Shown: in pieces, positions 38,001 through 46,866 of the stretch
Position numbering within the stretch: the stretch's first letter is position 1
How the letters are laid out: each line of letters starts with the position of its first letter
Assembly (NCBI RefSeq): GCF_011039205.1
Contig: NZ_JAAKEL010000015.1
Location: 1 to 64,000, forward strand
Direction: 5' to 3'
Length of the DNA: 64,000 nucleotides
From: Dysgonomonas sp. ZJ279
GTDB taxonomy: Bacteria > Bacteroidota > Bacteroidia > Bacteroidales > Dysgonomonadaceae
The notes under the pieces: generated by a model
Told to the model about the DNA's origin: nothing
Database searches by the model: none
What the model saw: only the letters and a program-made list of their open reading frames with translations
Program-made: the position numbers and the translations under genes

Positions 38001-39824
38001 CTATCTGCTGCCCAAATCTAAATACATATTTTGAAAAAATGCCTTCGCTTTCTTCTCTAATGTTTTATCGCCCGATTGTTCGATAATACTATTCTTATCA
38101 TTGTCATAAACAATGCTACCATCGGTATTTATCATTGAGAATCCATTGACATAAGAATAGAAGGCAAATTTGTTTGCATCAGGATTAAACATGTTTTTGC
38201 TGAACTTAAAGTCACTATGGTTTATATTCATCTGCGATAGGAGAGTAGCGGCAATGTCGTTTTGCGAACCGTAATCGAGAACGTCGGCCGGTGCTTTTAC
38301 GGCTCCTCCGAGCCAGATCATCGGAATGCGAAATCGCTCGGGCGAGTTGTTGTCTACTCCCGAAGGGTACGACTGCATACAGTGGTCGGCAACCAGTACG
38401 ATAAGCGTATTCTTCCAGAGTTCTGTCGTTTTTAGCTTGTCAACAAAGCTGCCAAGGCAACTGTCTGTATATGCTACTGCATTGATAAATGGCTCGTCGA
38501 ATCCTTTGGATGGCACATCGAATGGCTCGTGGCTGCTAAGTGTCAGCACGGTCTTCATAAACGGCTCTTTGGGTTGCTTCTCTACAAGGTCGCTGTAAAC
38601 TCTGTCGATGAGTATTTGGTCGGGAACACCCCATTTAGTGAGACGATCAGATAATGGGAATTCTTCTTCGGATGTTATATCACAAATCATACAACTGCCT
38701 ACAAAATAAGAGCGCATGTTTGCAAAGTCGGCATCACCACCATAATAGAAAGATAAATTATAGCCACTTTCCTTGAGTGATGCAGGTATTGCCGGAAGCG
38801 ATTGCGTCTTTTGTGGATATTTCATTATAGCAGTTGTCGGGTGTGCCGGATAACCGCTAAGTATAGATACCAATCCTCTGTCGGTACGGAAGCTGTTGGC
38901 GTAAAAGTTTTTGAAAGAGATGCCTTCTTTGGCAAACTTATTCATATTAGGTGCTATGAGCGAATCATTCGCTACGTTTGCTGAAAAGCTCTCGAGGATA
39001 AAAAATATAATGTTGGGTTTATCTGTATTTAATAGCTTGATTATACTATCGTTTTTAGGTTGCTTGTTTAATTCGTCAAAAATTCGGATCGCCTCTTGTT
39101 TATTAAAGAATTGATATTGGGATGCAAAGTCTTCCGATTTGAAAAATGAGTACATAAGATTGAAATGAGGATTGACTGCGGCGTGATTAAGAAACATATT
39201 GTCGCTGAAATATACTTTGCCTACGTTCATAGTAGATACACTTAAGCCACCTCTGATGGGTAGAATTAGCGCTGCCATGAGAACAATCATCACTACGCAT
39301 GTTTTACCTATCGATTTCGGTATTTTCAGTTTTAGTATTTGTCGTTTGATGATGTAGCTGTATCCTAAATAGATAATTGAAATAAAAATAGCAGAGAGTA
39401 ATATGCCTGCAAAAATTTCTGTTGCTGAACCACTGCCAATTGCTTCTTCCGGATTTTTGAGATAAAAGAATACAGTAGAATCGAAATGGAATCCCCAATG
39501 TGGATAAATAAAAATGTCGGCAATACTAACGATCGTAATAAGGCTTAGTACGAAAGAGAAATATATATTGCAGATCTTGGCTATTGCTTTTGGGTTAAAC
39601 CATATTGAGAGAATAAGGAATAGAGCCGGTAATACGCTTAGATAGCCACTCATCGACAAGTCGAGCGGAAGTCCATGATAGAGCACCTCTAATATATCAT
39701 TGGGAGAGAAGGATTCGGACATAGACATACTTGTGTGGGCAAGAATGAAAATTACTTTCCCAATAAGAAATATCAAAATGAAATATAAGAATATACTGAC
39801 AAATATGAAGATTCTATTTTTCAT
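38001..39824 (-). CDS. LTA-synthase-like phosphotransferase/sulfatase, membrane
   Basis: 607 residues. About five transmembrane helices in the first 200 residues are followed by a periplasmic alkaline-phosphatase-fold domain. The LtaS-type catalytic pieces are present: a metal Glu in IFFILESFSAN, the Thr nucleophile in NSFRTDRGLVS, and Asp-His in VLVADHCMQ. In LtaS relatives the enzyme transfers phosphoglycerol or phosphoethanolamine groups to envelope polymers. In Gram-negative Bacteroidota the acceptor is unclear, perhaps a lipid or glycan. It is monocistronic with a -7 element 93 nt upstream. Confidence 0.88.
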   Translation of the reverse strand: MKNRIFIFVSIFLYFILIFLIGKVIFILAHTSMSMSESFSPNDILEVLYHGLPLDLSMSGYLSVLPALFLILSIWFNPKAIAKICNIYFSFVLSLITIVSIADIFIYPHWGFHFDSTVFFYLKNPEEAIGSGSATEIFAGILLSAIFISIIYLGYSYIIKRQILKLKIPKSIGKTCVVMIVLMAALILPIRGGLSVSTMNVGKVYFSDNMFLNHAAVNPHFNLMYSFFKSEDFASQYQFFNKQEAIRIFDELNKQPKNDSIIKLLNTDKPNIIFFILESFSANVANDSLIAPNMNKFAKEGISFKNFYANSFRTDRGLVSILSGYPAHPTTAIMKYPQKTQSLPAIPASLKESGYNLSFYYGGDADFANMRSYFVGSCMICDITSEEEFPLSDRLTKWGVPDQILIDRVYSDLVEKQPKEPFMKTVLTLSSHEPFDVPSKGFDEPFINAVAYTDSCLGSFVDKLKTTELWKNTLIVLVADHCMQSYPSGVDNNSPERFRIPMIWLGGAVKAPADVLDYGSQNDIAATLLSQMNINHSDFKFSKNMFNPDANKFAFYSYVNGFSMINTDGSIVYDNDKNSIIEQSGDKTLEKKAKAFFQNMYLDLGSR

Positions 39825-39916
39825 AGTTAAAGTAGTTCAGCGGATAAAACAGATGTGGTAATCTGCTCTATCTAGTTTATTTCTAGGCTTTTTTCGTTCG
39901 ATGATGTTTTGGATTA

Positions 39917-39924
39917 CAAAGATA
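39917..39924 (-). promoter_or_regulatory. -7 element, LTA-synthase-like gene
   Basis: Minus-strand TATCTTTG matches TAnnTTTG. Confidence 0.55.
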
Positions 39925-40029
39925 AATGAAAATAAGTGCACATCCTTTATGGATTTCCACCAAAATATTCATCTAAAGAATAAAGAATAAATCTTTAACA
40001 AATGTTTAACCTTTCAAACACTTAATATC

Positions 40030-40668
40030 ATGGCTAATATAAATTCAGAAAACAGAGGGGGTAACGGTAAGAGAAACAAAATGACACGGAAACTTTTATC
40101 AGTCGATTTTACTCCGATGGTGGATATGAACATGTTGCTAATATGCTTCTTCATGTTTTGTACTACGCTAAGTATGCCGCAAGTGATGGATATTGCAGTG
40201 CCTGCAAAAGATACCGAAAATACAGGCGCTACTGAAATACCGCAATCAAGAACACTCACCTTTATACTGGGCGAAGACGATAAAGTATATTACTATGCAG
40301 GTATAGCTGATTATGACAATTTTGCTTCTCTCAAAGCTACCGATTACGAAGGTATGCGAAACGTATTGCTGGAGCGCAATGCTGTGTCTATCGCAAAAAT
40401 ACGCGAATTGAAACAAAAACGGTATCAAAAACAGATATCAGATCAAGATTATAAGATAGCGGTCGAGGCAATTAAAAAGTCGGATGAAAGTATTATTGCT
40501 GTTATAAAACCGACAAACGATTCTTCTTTCAGAAATCTGGTAGATGCTCTGGACGAAATGCAGATTTGCGGAGTAGGAGTGTATGCGCTTGTCGACATGG
40601 CTGAGGGTGATAACTATCTAGTAGAAAATTATAAGACTCAAGGTACATTGACTGCTCAAAACAAATAA
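40030..40668 (+). CDS. exbD: ExbD/TolR-family biopolymer transport protein
   Basis: 212 residues. A short basic N-terminus is followed by a single transmembrane helix with the membrane-embedded Asp in VDFTPMVDMNMLLICFF, the proton-path residue of ExbD. The periplasmic region of about 160 residues is larger than the usual ExbD domain and has an inserted segment (about 75-160, charged). No exbB or tonB is adjacent, so it must work with a motor encoded elsewhere. It is a single gene with a hairpin after it. Confidence 0.85.
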   Translation: MANINSENRGGNGKRNKMTRKLLSVDFTPMVDMNMLLICFFMFCTTLSMPQVMDIAVPAKDTENTGATEIPQSRTLTFILGEDDKVYYYAGIADYDNFASLKATDYEGMRNVLLERNAVSIAKIRELKQKRYQKQISDQDYKIAVEAIKKSDESIIAVIKPTNDSSFRNLVDALDEMQICGVGVYALVDMAEGDNYLVENYKTQGTLTAQNK

Positions 40669-40699
40669 CCCTTAATAGACACCTATATATAATGAGGAT

Positions 40700-40724
40700 G
40701 CTTGCTACAATCAAAGTAGCAAGC
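40700..40724 (+). terminator. Terminator after exbD
   Basis: GCTTGCTAC (40700-40708) pairs with GTAGCAAGC (40716-40724); TTTCTTG follows. The same hairpin recurs at 43195-43232. Confidence 0.75.
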
Positions 40725-40898
40725 TTTCTTGTATCGGTAAAATTTTATTTATAACTTGTCGCGAGGTTTCTCTTAAGTTCGTCTGATACATTTTTGACAT
40801 TCGTTTTGTCTCCTCAGATCTAGGTGCTGTCAGCGGATGCGGGAACTCTTTACTATTTTATGTTACCTTAAGTTGTCCATTTTTAAACAGAATCTTAT

Positions 40899-42104
40899 AT
40901 GAAAAAACTATCATTATTATTTCTATTCATCTTCTCCTTATCAAACACATACTCTCAGAATCAGAAAAATTATTATGAACTATTCAGACCGCAACAAGAG
41001 GCGATAGGTCAGGCATTTTCGGATAATAATTTTGATAAGGCCGAAAAATTAATTATTAAATCAATAAAAGACTTCACGAATAATGTGCCTGACGGAGAAA
41101 AGCAATATTACAAAGGTATACCATCAGGGAATTACTATGATCTGGCATGTATTTATTCATTAAAGAAAAAGAAAAAAGAAGCGTTAGAGAATCTCGAAAA
41201 AGCTGTAATAGATTGGGATTATAAAAATTATAAACATGTAATGCAGGACACAGATCTTGACTTTATTCGTAAAGATAAGAAATTTAACGATTTGTTTGAG
41301 AAAATGAGATTGAAAGGGGATTATATCCTGATGCTTCAGCAAAGCGGGAATTATATATCCGAGGATAAAAGTAATCGTCTGGATTTTGAATATGAAGATA
41401 CCAATAATGGCAGAATTAAATCTGTTAAAACTTACCTCAAACTTGATTCGATAGCAGGAACAGGAGACGAAATGTCGAAGATTATAAATATTATGACATG
41501 GCTGCACAACACTGTCAGACATGATGGAAACCATTGGCCATTGTGCGAAACAGATGCAATAGATATTTATAACTATAATAAAGCCACGGGCAAGGGTGTA
41601 AATTGCAGGGCATTAGCTATTATGCTCAACGAATGTTATCTTTCGATGGGATTTAAATCGAGGTTTATAACTTGTTTGCCAAAAGATAAAAATGATAATG
41701 ATTGCCATGTAATAAACGTTGTATGGTCTAAGACATATAATAAATGGATATGGATGGACCCGACTTTTAATGCATATGTGATGGATGATAAAGGTAATTA
41801 TCTGAGTATCGAAGAGGTTCGTGAAAGGCTGATAAAGAATCTCCCGGTAGTCATCAATGAGGATGCAAATTGGAATAACGAGAATAAACAAACAAAAGAA
41901 ATGTACCTCGACAGTTATATGGCAAAAAATCTTTATTGGTTACAATGTCCGGCTCAAAGTTTTTTCAATATAGAAACAACATATCGTAACAGTACAGCAA
42001 AATATGTTTCTCTTCTTACTCCAGATTATTCAATTAATGAGCGGGAGAGGGATTTTATAACTAATGATCATGAATATTTTTGGCAAGCTCCTAAATTAGA
42101 TTAA
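40899..42104 (+). CDS. Secreted transglutaminase-like protein
   Basis: 401 residues, Sec signal peptide ending at NTYSQ (20). An N-terminal helical part has a TPR-like segment (about 30-115). The transglutaminase-like core has a Cys-His-Asp triad: Cys236 in GKGVNCRALAIML, His270 in DCHVINVVWS and Asp287 in WMDPTFN. In this superfamily the activity may be peptidase, amidase or cross-linking, and cannot be told here. Its stop codon overlaps the GH43 start as TAATG, giving translational coupling. Confidence 0.85.
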   Translation: MKKLSLLFLFIFSLSNTYSQNQKNYYELFRPQQEAIGQAFSDNNFDKAEKLIIKSIKDFTNNVPDGEKQYYKGIPSGNYYDLACIYSLKKKKKEALENLEKAVIDWDYKNYKHVMQDTDLDFIRKDKKFNDLFEKMRLKGDYILMLQQSGNYISEDKSNRLDFEYEDTNNGRIKSVKTYLKLDSIAGTGDEMSKIINIMTWLHNTVRHDGNHWPLCETDAIDIYNYNKATGKGVNCRALAIMLNECYLSMGFKSRFITCLPKDKNDNDCHVINVVWSKTYNKWIWMDPTFNAYVMDDKGNYLSIEEVRERLIKNLPVVINEDANWNNENKQTKEMYLDSYMAKNLYWLQCPAQSFFNIETTYRNSTAKYVSLLTPDYSINERERDFITNDHEYFWQAPKLD

Positions 42105-43183
42105 TGATGAATAAAATAGCACTATTAATTTTTGTATTTATTTTCAGTTTGTGGTTATATCCGGCATCTAATCAAAAAAAAGATAAAGTCGAAAATACCT
42201 TTACAAACCCTTTGCGCAAAGGAGCCGATCCATTTATAGTAAAGCATAATGGAAAATACTATACGATCTTTAATAAAGGCGGTGGATTTGCAGTAACAGA
42301 ATCTCGTTTCCTCACAAAGTTTGAGAAAGAAGAAGTTGTATGGATGCCTCCTCAAAACGCGTGGAACAGCTATAATCTTTGGGCACCCGAAATACATCCC
42401 ATCGATGGTAAATGGTATATCTATTATGCCGGTTCTGTACATAAAGGAACGCCATTTTATGCACAACGTGCCGGAGTTTTGGAAGCAGATAATCCCTTTG
42501 GACCATACACCGATAGAGGAATGTTTTATACGGGAGATGACCCCGAAACTAAAAAAGATAACTGCTGGTCTATCGACATGACTGTCCTTCAGCACAAAGG
42601 GAAGAATTACGCTATTTGGTCGGGATGGGATGCCTTGCACGATCATCACGACGTAGATCAATACCTTTACATCGCAGAACTGGTTAATCCGTGGACACTG
42701 GGGAAACGTGTACTTTTATCGAAGCCCGAACTGGAATGGGAAAAAGGAGATCAGATTATTTTGCAGGAAGGTCCACAGGTGCTTCAACATAACGATGATG
42801 TCTTCATCCTTTATTCAACCCGTGGTTCTTGGAGCGAACATTACAAGTTGGGGCAGCTTCGCTTGAAATCTTCCGGCAGCAACCCGCTTGATCCCAATTC
42901 GTGGATTAAATCTCCGAAGCCTGTTTTTCAGGGAAATCCTGCCGTTTATGGTGTCGGACATGCCAGTATGACCACATCCCCCGATAATAAAGAATATTGG
43001 ATATATTACCATTCCAAACTCAATCTGGAAGGTGGATGGAATAACCGTCATGTCTATTTGCAGAAATTTACTTTTAATGCCGATGGTAATCCGCTATTTG
43101 GAGAAGCTAAAGGCGGAGGGGAAATGATACGCCCTTCGGGAGAAGTTGAAATTGAAAAACAAGACAGAAAAACCAAGAAATAA
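42104..43183 (+). CDS. GH43-family glycoside hydrolase, secreted
   Basis: 359 residues with a signal peptide ending near YPASNQ (24). A five-bladed beta propeller is indicated by the catalytic Asp in KGADPFIVKHNGKYY, a second Asp in WSIDMTV and a Glu in LQEGPQVLQ; APEIHPIDGKWYIYY is the usual adjacent strand. GH43 enzymes act on arabinan, xylan and related beta-linked sugars; the subfamily is not resolved. It is coupled to the transglutaminase-like gene (1-nt overlap), an unusual pairing. A second ATG lies one codon downstream. Confidence 0.92.
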   Translation: MMNKIALLIFVFIFSLWLYPASNQKKDKVENTFTNPLRKGADPFIVKHNGKYYTIFNKGGGFAVTESRFLTKFEKEEVVWMPPQNAWNSYNLWAPEIHPIDGKWYIYYAGSVHKGTPFYAQRAGVLEADNPFGPYTDRGMFYTGDDPETKKDNCWSIDMTVLQHKGKNYAIWSGWDALHDHHDVDQYLYIAELVNPWTLGKRVLLSKPELEWEKGDQIILQEGPQVLQHNDDVFILYSTRGSWSEHYKLGQLRLKSSGSNPLDPNSWIKSPKPVFQGNPAVYGVGHASMTTSPDNKEYWIYYHSKLNLEGGWNNRHVYLQKFTFNADGNPLFGEAKGGGEMIRPSGEVEIEKQDRKTKK

Positions 43184-43194
43184 GATATACAAAT

Positions 43195-43232
43195 AAATAA
43201 GGCTTGCTACATCAAAGTAACAAGCCTTATTT
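43195..43232. terminator. Bidirectional terminator, GH43 and rnr
   Basis: AAATAAGGCTTG (43195-43206) pairs with CAAGCCTTATTT (43221-43232) between convergent genes. The inner CTAC-ATCAAA-GTAA matches the hairpin at 40700-40724. Confidence 0.85.
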
Positions 43233-43249
43233 TATTTAATGAGCTTAGT

Positions 43250-45427
43250 CTATTTCACTTTTTTAGAAGTATTGGATTCATCTTCGACCAGTGCGAAATC
43301 CAGTTGCTTGCGTTCCAGATTGGTCCTTGCTACTTTTACTTTAATAGCGTCACCTAATTGATACTTACGTTTGTTGCGACGGCCACGCAGGCAGTAGTTC
43401 TTTTCGTCAAATTCGTAGAAATCATCATCCAGATCACGGATAGGAACCATACCTTCGCATTTGTTCTCGTTGATTTCGGCATACAATCCCCACTCGGTAA
43501 TTCCCGATATAACAGCATCGAATACCTGCCCAAGCTTGTCGGACATAAATTCAACTTGTTTATATTTGATAGATGCTCTTTCGGCGTTAGCGGCTAATTG
43601 TTCCATATCGGAACTATGCTTACACTTATCTTCATAAAGCTGTTTGCTCACACTCTTGCCTCCATGCAGATACTCGGTCAACAAGCGGTGTACCATCATA
43701 TCCGGATAACGGCGTATGGGCGATGTGAAGTGAGTATAATAGTCGAACGCTAAACCATAGTGACCAATGTTTACGGTCGAATAAATCGCTTTAGCCATTG
43801 CACGAATCGCAATCGTCGATATCAGATTTTCTTCCGGTTTTCCTGTAACTTGTTCCAGTAGATGATTTATCGATTTCGACACGGCCATCTTGTCTCCGGT
43901 TGTTTGTATCTTATAACCGAATCGGCGGATAAACTCCGAAAGGTTTTCCATTTTCTCATTGTTCGGCCAGTCGTGAATACGATATACAAACGTTTTAGCA
44001 TGTTTGCCTTCGGGAACTTTCCCTACAAATTCAGCAACCGTGCGGTTTGCCAAAAGCATGAATTCTTCGATAAGCTTATTCGAGTCTTTTGCGTATTTGA
44101 AATAAACGCTGATTGGTTTGCCTTTTTCGTCTATTTCGAATCGTACCTCATGGCGGTCGAAAGCGATGGCACCGTCAGAAAAACGTTTCCCTCTTAGTTT
44201 TTTAGCCAATTGATCAAGCTTAAGAATCTCTTCTTTGAAATCGCCTTCGGCACCTTCTATTATGTCTTGGGCTTCTTCGTATGTGAATCGTCTGTCCGAA
44301 TTGATGACTGTGCGTGTAATGCGGTGATTCTTTATGTCGGCATTCTCATCCATTTCGAATATGGCTGCGTAGCAAAGCTTTTCTTCATTTGGTCTTAACG
44401 AACATAATCCATTGCTCAAATGTTCGGGTAGCATCGGCACGGTTCTGTCTACAAGGTAGATCGAGGTTGCTCTTTCTTCACCTTCTTTGTCTATGATATC
44501 ACCTTCTCTTACGTAATGTGTTACGTCGGCAATATGCACTCCTACCTCCCAATTGCCATTAGACAATTTTTTGATAGATAATGCATCATCAAAGTCTTTA
44601 GCATCACGAGGGTCTATCGTAAATGTAGTAGTCTGTCTGAAATCTTCGCGGCGGGCTATTTCTTCTTCTGTTATTACGTCCGAAATCTGATTTGCAGCTT
44701 CTTCTACTGCTTTTGGATATTTATATGGTAGACCAAATTCGGCTAGGATAGCATTCATTTCGGTATTGTTATCTCCCGGTTTTCCCAGAATATCAATAAC
44801 CTTTCCTATCGGGTTCTTTGCTTTTTGAGGCCACTCTACTATTTCTACAATAGCCTTGTCTCCATCCTGCCCATTTTGCAGATTTTCTTTTGGTATGAAT
44901 ATATCATTAGCTAGTATCTTGCTGTCCATTACCAAGAATGCAAACTGTTTTTGTACATCGAGTGTACCTACAAATCTGTTTTGCTTGCGTTCTAGTATAT
45001 CTATAACTTCACCCTCGGGGTCGCGCCCTCTGGCTTGTGCTAATACTTGAATGCGTACACGATCTCCATTCATGGCATGCATAGAATTGCGTTCGGCCAC
45101 AAATATATTAGGATTGCCATCTTCGGGCACGAAGAAATTCTTCCCGTTGCTTCTCCTTTCGAAAGAGCCTTCGAGTAGTATACCTCTGTTGTTCGATTTA
45201 TATTTGCCCTGACTGGTTTCTACAATGAAAGCATCTTCGATCAGGCTATGCATTATGTTTTGCACTATTTGTCTTTCGGCAGATCTCGTGAAACCGAGTT
45301 TTTCATTTACTTGTTTGGGGCTAAATGAGTCCCCTGAATTTTTGTTGAAAAAATTGATGACAGCATTTGCTATATCTGATTTGCTTTTTCTTTTATCTGT
45401 TTTATGTGGAATTCTTTTTTTTGCCAT
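43250..45427 (-). CDS. rnr: Ribonuclease R
   Basis: Processive 3'-5' exoribonuclease of the RNB family that degrades structured RNA. The 725 residues have an N-terminal winged helix (about 15-75), cold-shock domains, the RNB catalytic motif DPRDAKDFDDALS (Asp cluster) near 270-285, the conserved HFTSPIRRYPDMMVHRLL near 585, and a C-terminal S1 domain. Preceded by a -7 element about 75 nt upstream. Confidence 0.96.
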   Translation of the reverse strand: MAKKRIPHKTDKRKSKSDIANAVINFFNKNSGDSFSPKQVNEKLGFTRSAERQIVQNIMHSLIEDAFIVETSQGKYKSNNRGILLEGSFERRSNGKNFFVPEDGNPNIFVAERNSMHAMNGDRVRIQVLAQARGRDPEGEVIDILERKQNRFVGTLDVQKQFAFLVMDSKILANDIFIPKENLQNGQDGDKAIVEIVEWPQKAKNPIGKVIDILGKPGDNNTEMNAILAEFGLPYKYPKAVEEAANQISDVITEEEIARREDFRQTTTFTIDPRDAKDFDDALSIKKLSNGNWEVGVHIADVTHYVREGDIIDKEGEERATSIYLVDRTVPMLPEHLSNGLCSLRPNEEKLCYAAIFEMDENADIKNHRITRTVINSDRRFTYEEAQDIIEGAEGDFKEEILKLDQLAKKLRGKRFSDGAIAFDRHEVRFEIDEKGKPISVYFKYAKDSNKLIEEFMLLANRTVAEFVGKVPEGKHAKTFVYRIHDWPNNEKMENLSEFIRRFGYKIQTTGDKMAVSKSINHLLEQVTGKPEENLISTIAIRAMAKAIYSTVNIGHYGLAFDYYTHFTSPIRRYPDMMVHRLLTEYLHGGKSVSKQLYEDKCKHSSDMEQLAANAERASIKYKQVEFMSDKLGQVFDAVISGITEWGLYAEINENKCEGMVPIRDLDDDFYEFDEKNYCLRGRRNKRKYQLGDAIKVKVARTNLERKQLDFALVEDESNTSKKVK

Positions 45428-45502
45428 AATATAGATTCTTTTCTATTTGAAAGTTTTAATGAATTGGAATGAATTTCTGTATATTCCAATTCTATGTTAG
45501 GT

Positions 45503-45510
45503 CAAATGTA
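45503..45510 (-). promoter_or_regulatory. -7 element, rnr
   Basis: Minus-strand TACATTTG matches TAnnTTTG. Confidence 0.6.
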
Positions 45511-45606
45511 CGAAAAAAAGATGTTTTTAACATAATTGACCGGCTTAATAATTTTTAATATTGGGTTATGAGTGTTGGTATTCGATTGTATATTGTAATC
45601 CTCTTG

Positions 45607-46254
45607 TCATAGAACCTTTGTTGATATTACACCTTTAACCAAGTATAGGCGCTTGATCTGAGCCTTCTTGATTATAGCATCGTCGTACGACTCTGTGTTT
45701 TTGGGAATCAGGCGTAATATTGAATTGTCATTTTCAGCAGTCCTTATATACTTGATGGTACTGTATGCATCTGTTACAATGAGATACATCTCGCCGGGAA
45801 GTATAGATTCTATATTGATTTCTTTTAGCGTGACAATCGCTCCGGAGGGTATCTCCGGTGCCATTGAATCTCCGACAAAAAGAGTAGCGAAGTCACAATT
45901 CATCAAGCTTGGGACTTCTATATAATATGAAGGTTCGTTTTTTTTGCCATCAGCTATCGGCTCTATGTCAGTATATACAGAGTCATAGAACGGTATTTTT
46001 TTGTAGGACGACGAATGTGTGTCTTTTTCGTTGTTTTCAATATACATGGATCCCTCGCCTGTGAGTAACCATGATTTACTTATGTTGCAATATTTTGTTG
46101 CAATAGCGTCGGCTAAATCTTTACTGATCGAATTTTTACCCTTTTTTATTCTGTATAGGTTTTCAGATCTTTTTAAGCCAATGCTTGAGGCGAAAGCATT
46201 GGTTGTTAAACCTGTAGATATAATAACTTCATTTAGTCTATTCCAGCTATCCAT
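45607..46254 (-). CDS. XRE-family repressor with S24 (LexA-like) peptidase domain
   Basis: 215 residues. Residues 1-70 form a lambda-repressor-like helix-turn-helix (GLTTNAFASSIGLKRSENLYR). The C-terminal half is an S24 peptidase fold with the nucleophile Ser in VGDSMAPEIPSGAIV and a candidate Lys in STIKYIRT. A clear Ala-Gly cleavage site was not seen, so self-cleavage is uncertain. There are no phage genes nearby, so this is a lone regulator. A dyad operator at 46302-46318, upstream of its start, suggests autoregulation. Confidence 0.85.
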   Translation of the reverse strand: MDSWNRLNEVIISTGLTTNAFASSIGLKRSENLYRIKKGKNSISKDLADAIATKYCNISKSWLLTGEGSMYIENNEKDTHSSSYKKIPFYDSVYTDIEPIADGKKNEPSYYIEVPSLMNCDFATLFVGDSMAPEIPSGAIVTLKEINIESILPGEMYLIVTDAYSTIKYIRTAENDNSILRLIPKNTESYDDAIIKKAQIKRLYLVKGVISTKVL

Positions 46255-46301
46255 GTAATTTTAATATTTTTTTAAAAAAAAATAAAAGAAACATTTTTAT
46301 T

Positions 46302-46318
46302 TACAATTAATGATTGTA
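46302..46318. promoter_or_regulatory. Candidate operator dyad for the S24 repressor
   Basis: TACAAT-TAATG-ATTGTA is a 6-bp inverted repeat with a 5-bp spacer, 48 bp upstream of the repressor start. It overlaps a plus-strand -7 element. ATACAATGTAAT (46334-46345), close downstream, partly repeats the half-site. Confidence 0.5.
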
Positions 46319-46324
46319 TATTTG
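46317..46324 (+). promoter_or_regulatory. -7 element divergent from the S24 repressor
   Basis: TATATTTG followed by CG matches TAnnTTTG. It reads into the 540-nt non-coding stretch ahead of the coiled-coil gene and overlaps the operator dyad. Confidence 0.5.
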
Positions 46325-46329
46325 CGAAT

Positions 46330-46866
46330 ATTATACAATGTAATATTGCATTTTAATGTTTCAGTTTTGTTTTATAACGAGTGTTAGGTATAATAAATAG
46401 TCTTTACAGGCTAAGCATATTCGTTTTTTTACGATTTGATAATGCAGCTATATAAATTCAAAAATTAAAACCCTTATCTCTTAAATGCTACAATAATGAA
46501 AATCGGAAAACGCAACAAAAAGTAAAGCCTGTAATGACATATTCAGTCTCACATTGTTTTTTTTAAGAGTCGCAAATTCGTTGAATTGACGATTTTCTGG
46601 TAAACAAAAACAAATGCTCAAAGAGCGATGGAGGCCAGAATTATGTCTGAGCTACACAAGTGAATGCGGTGGGAAATCCATCTCATTTTCAGAATATTGA
46701 TGCGTGCATTTTTAATACATATTCATTTAACTAAAAACTAAAATCTAGCAAAGGTATGAATTCTTATTGTTAAAACTATATTATCTATACTCCTATAAAT
46801 TTAATATAATAGCCTATATAACACTTTTAAATATGAAACGTTTTTTTTATTAACTATTTTTTTATT
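46330..46866 (+). other. Non-coding region with candidate structured RNA
   Basis: No coding frame is supported. Nested long-range helices are visible: TTACAGGCT (46404-46412) with AGCCTGTAA (46526-46534), inside it CGTTTT (46422-46427) with AAAACG (46507-46512), and inside that CGATTT (46432-46437) with AAATCG (46500-46505). A second structured block spans 46623-46684: ATGGA with TCCAT, enclosing the hairpin GCCAGA/TCTGAGC and CACAAGTG. This could be a small RNA driven from 46317 or a structured leader of the gene at 46867. Confidence 0.4.

Noticed and set aside
45607-46254. Prophage indicated by an S24/CI-type repressor
   Set aside because: No integrase, structural, lysis or replication genes nearby; flanked by rnr and an envelope operon.
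46627-46684. Cobalamin riboswitch, because of GGTGGGAAATCC
   Set aside because: The conserved elements are not in the right order and the B12 box is missing; no cobalamin gene follows.
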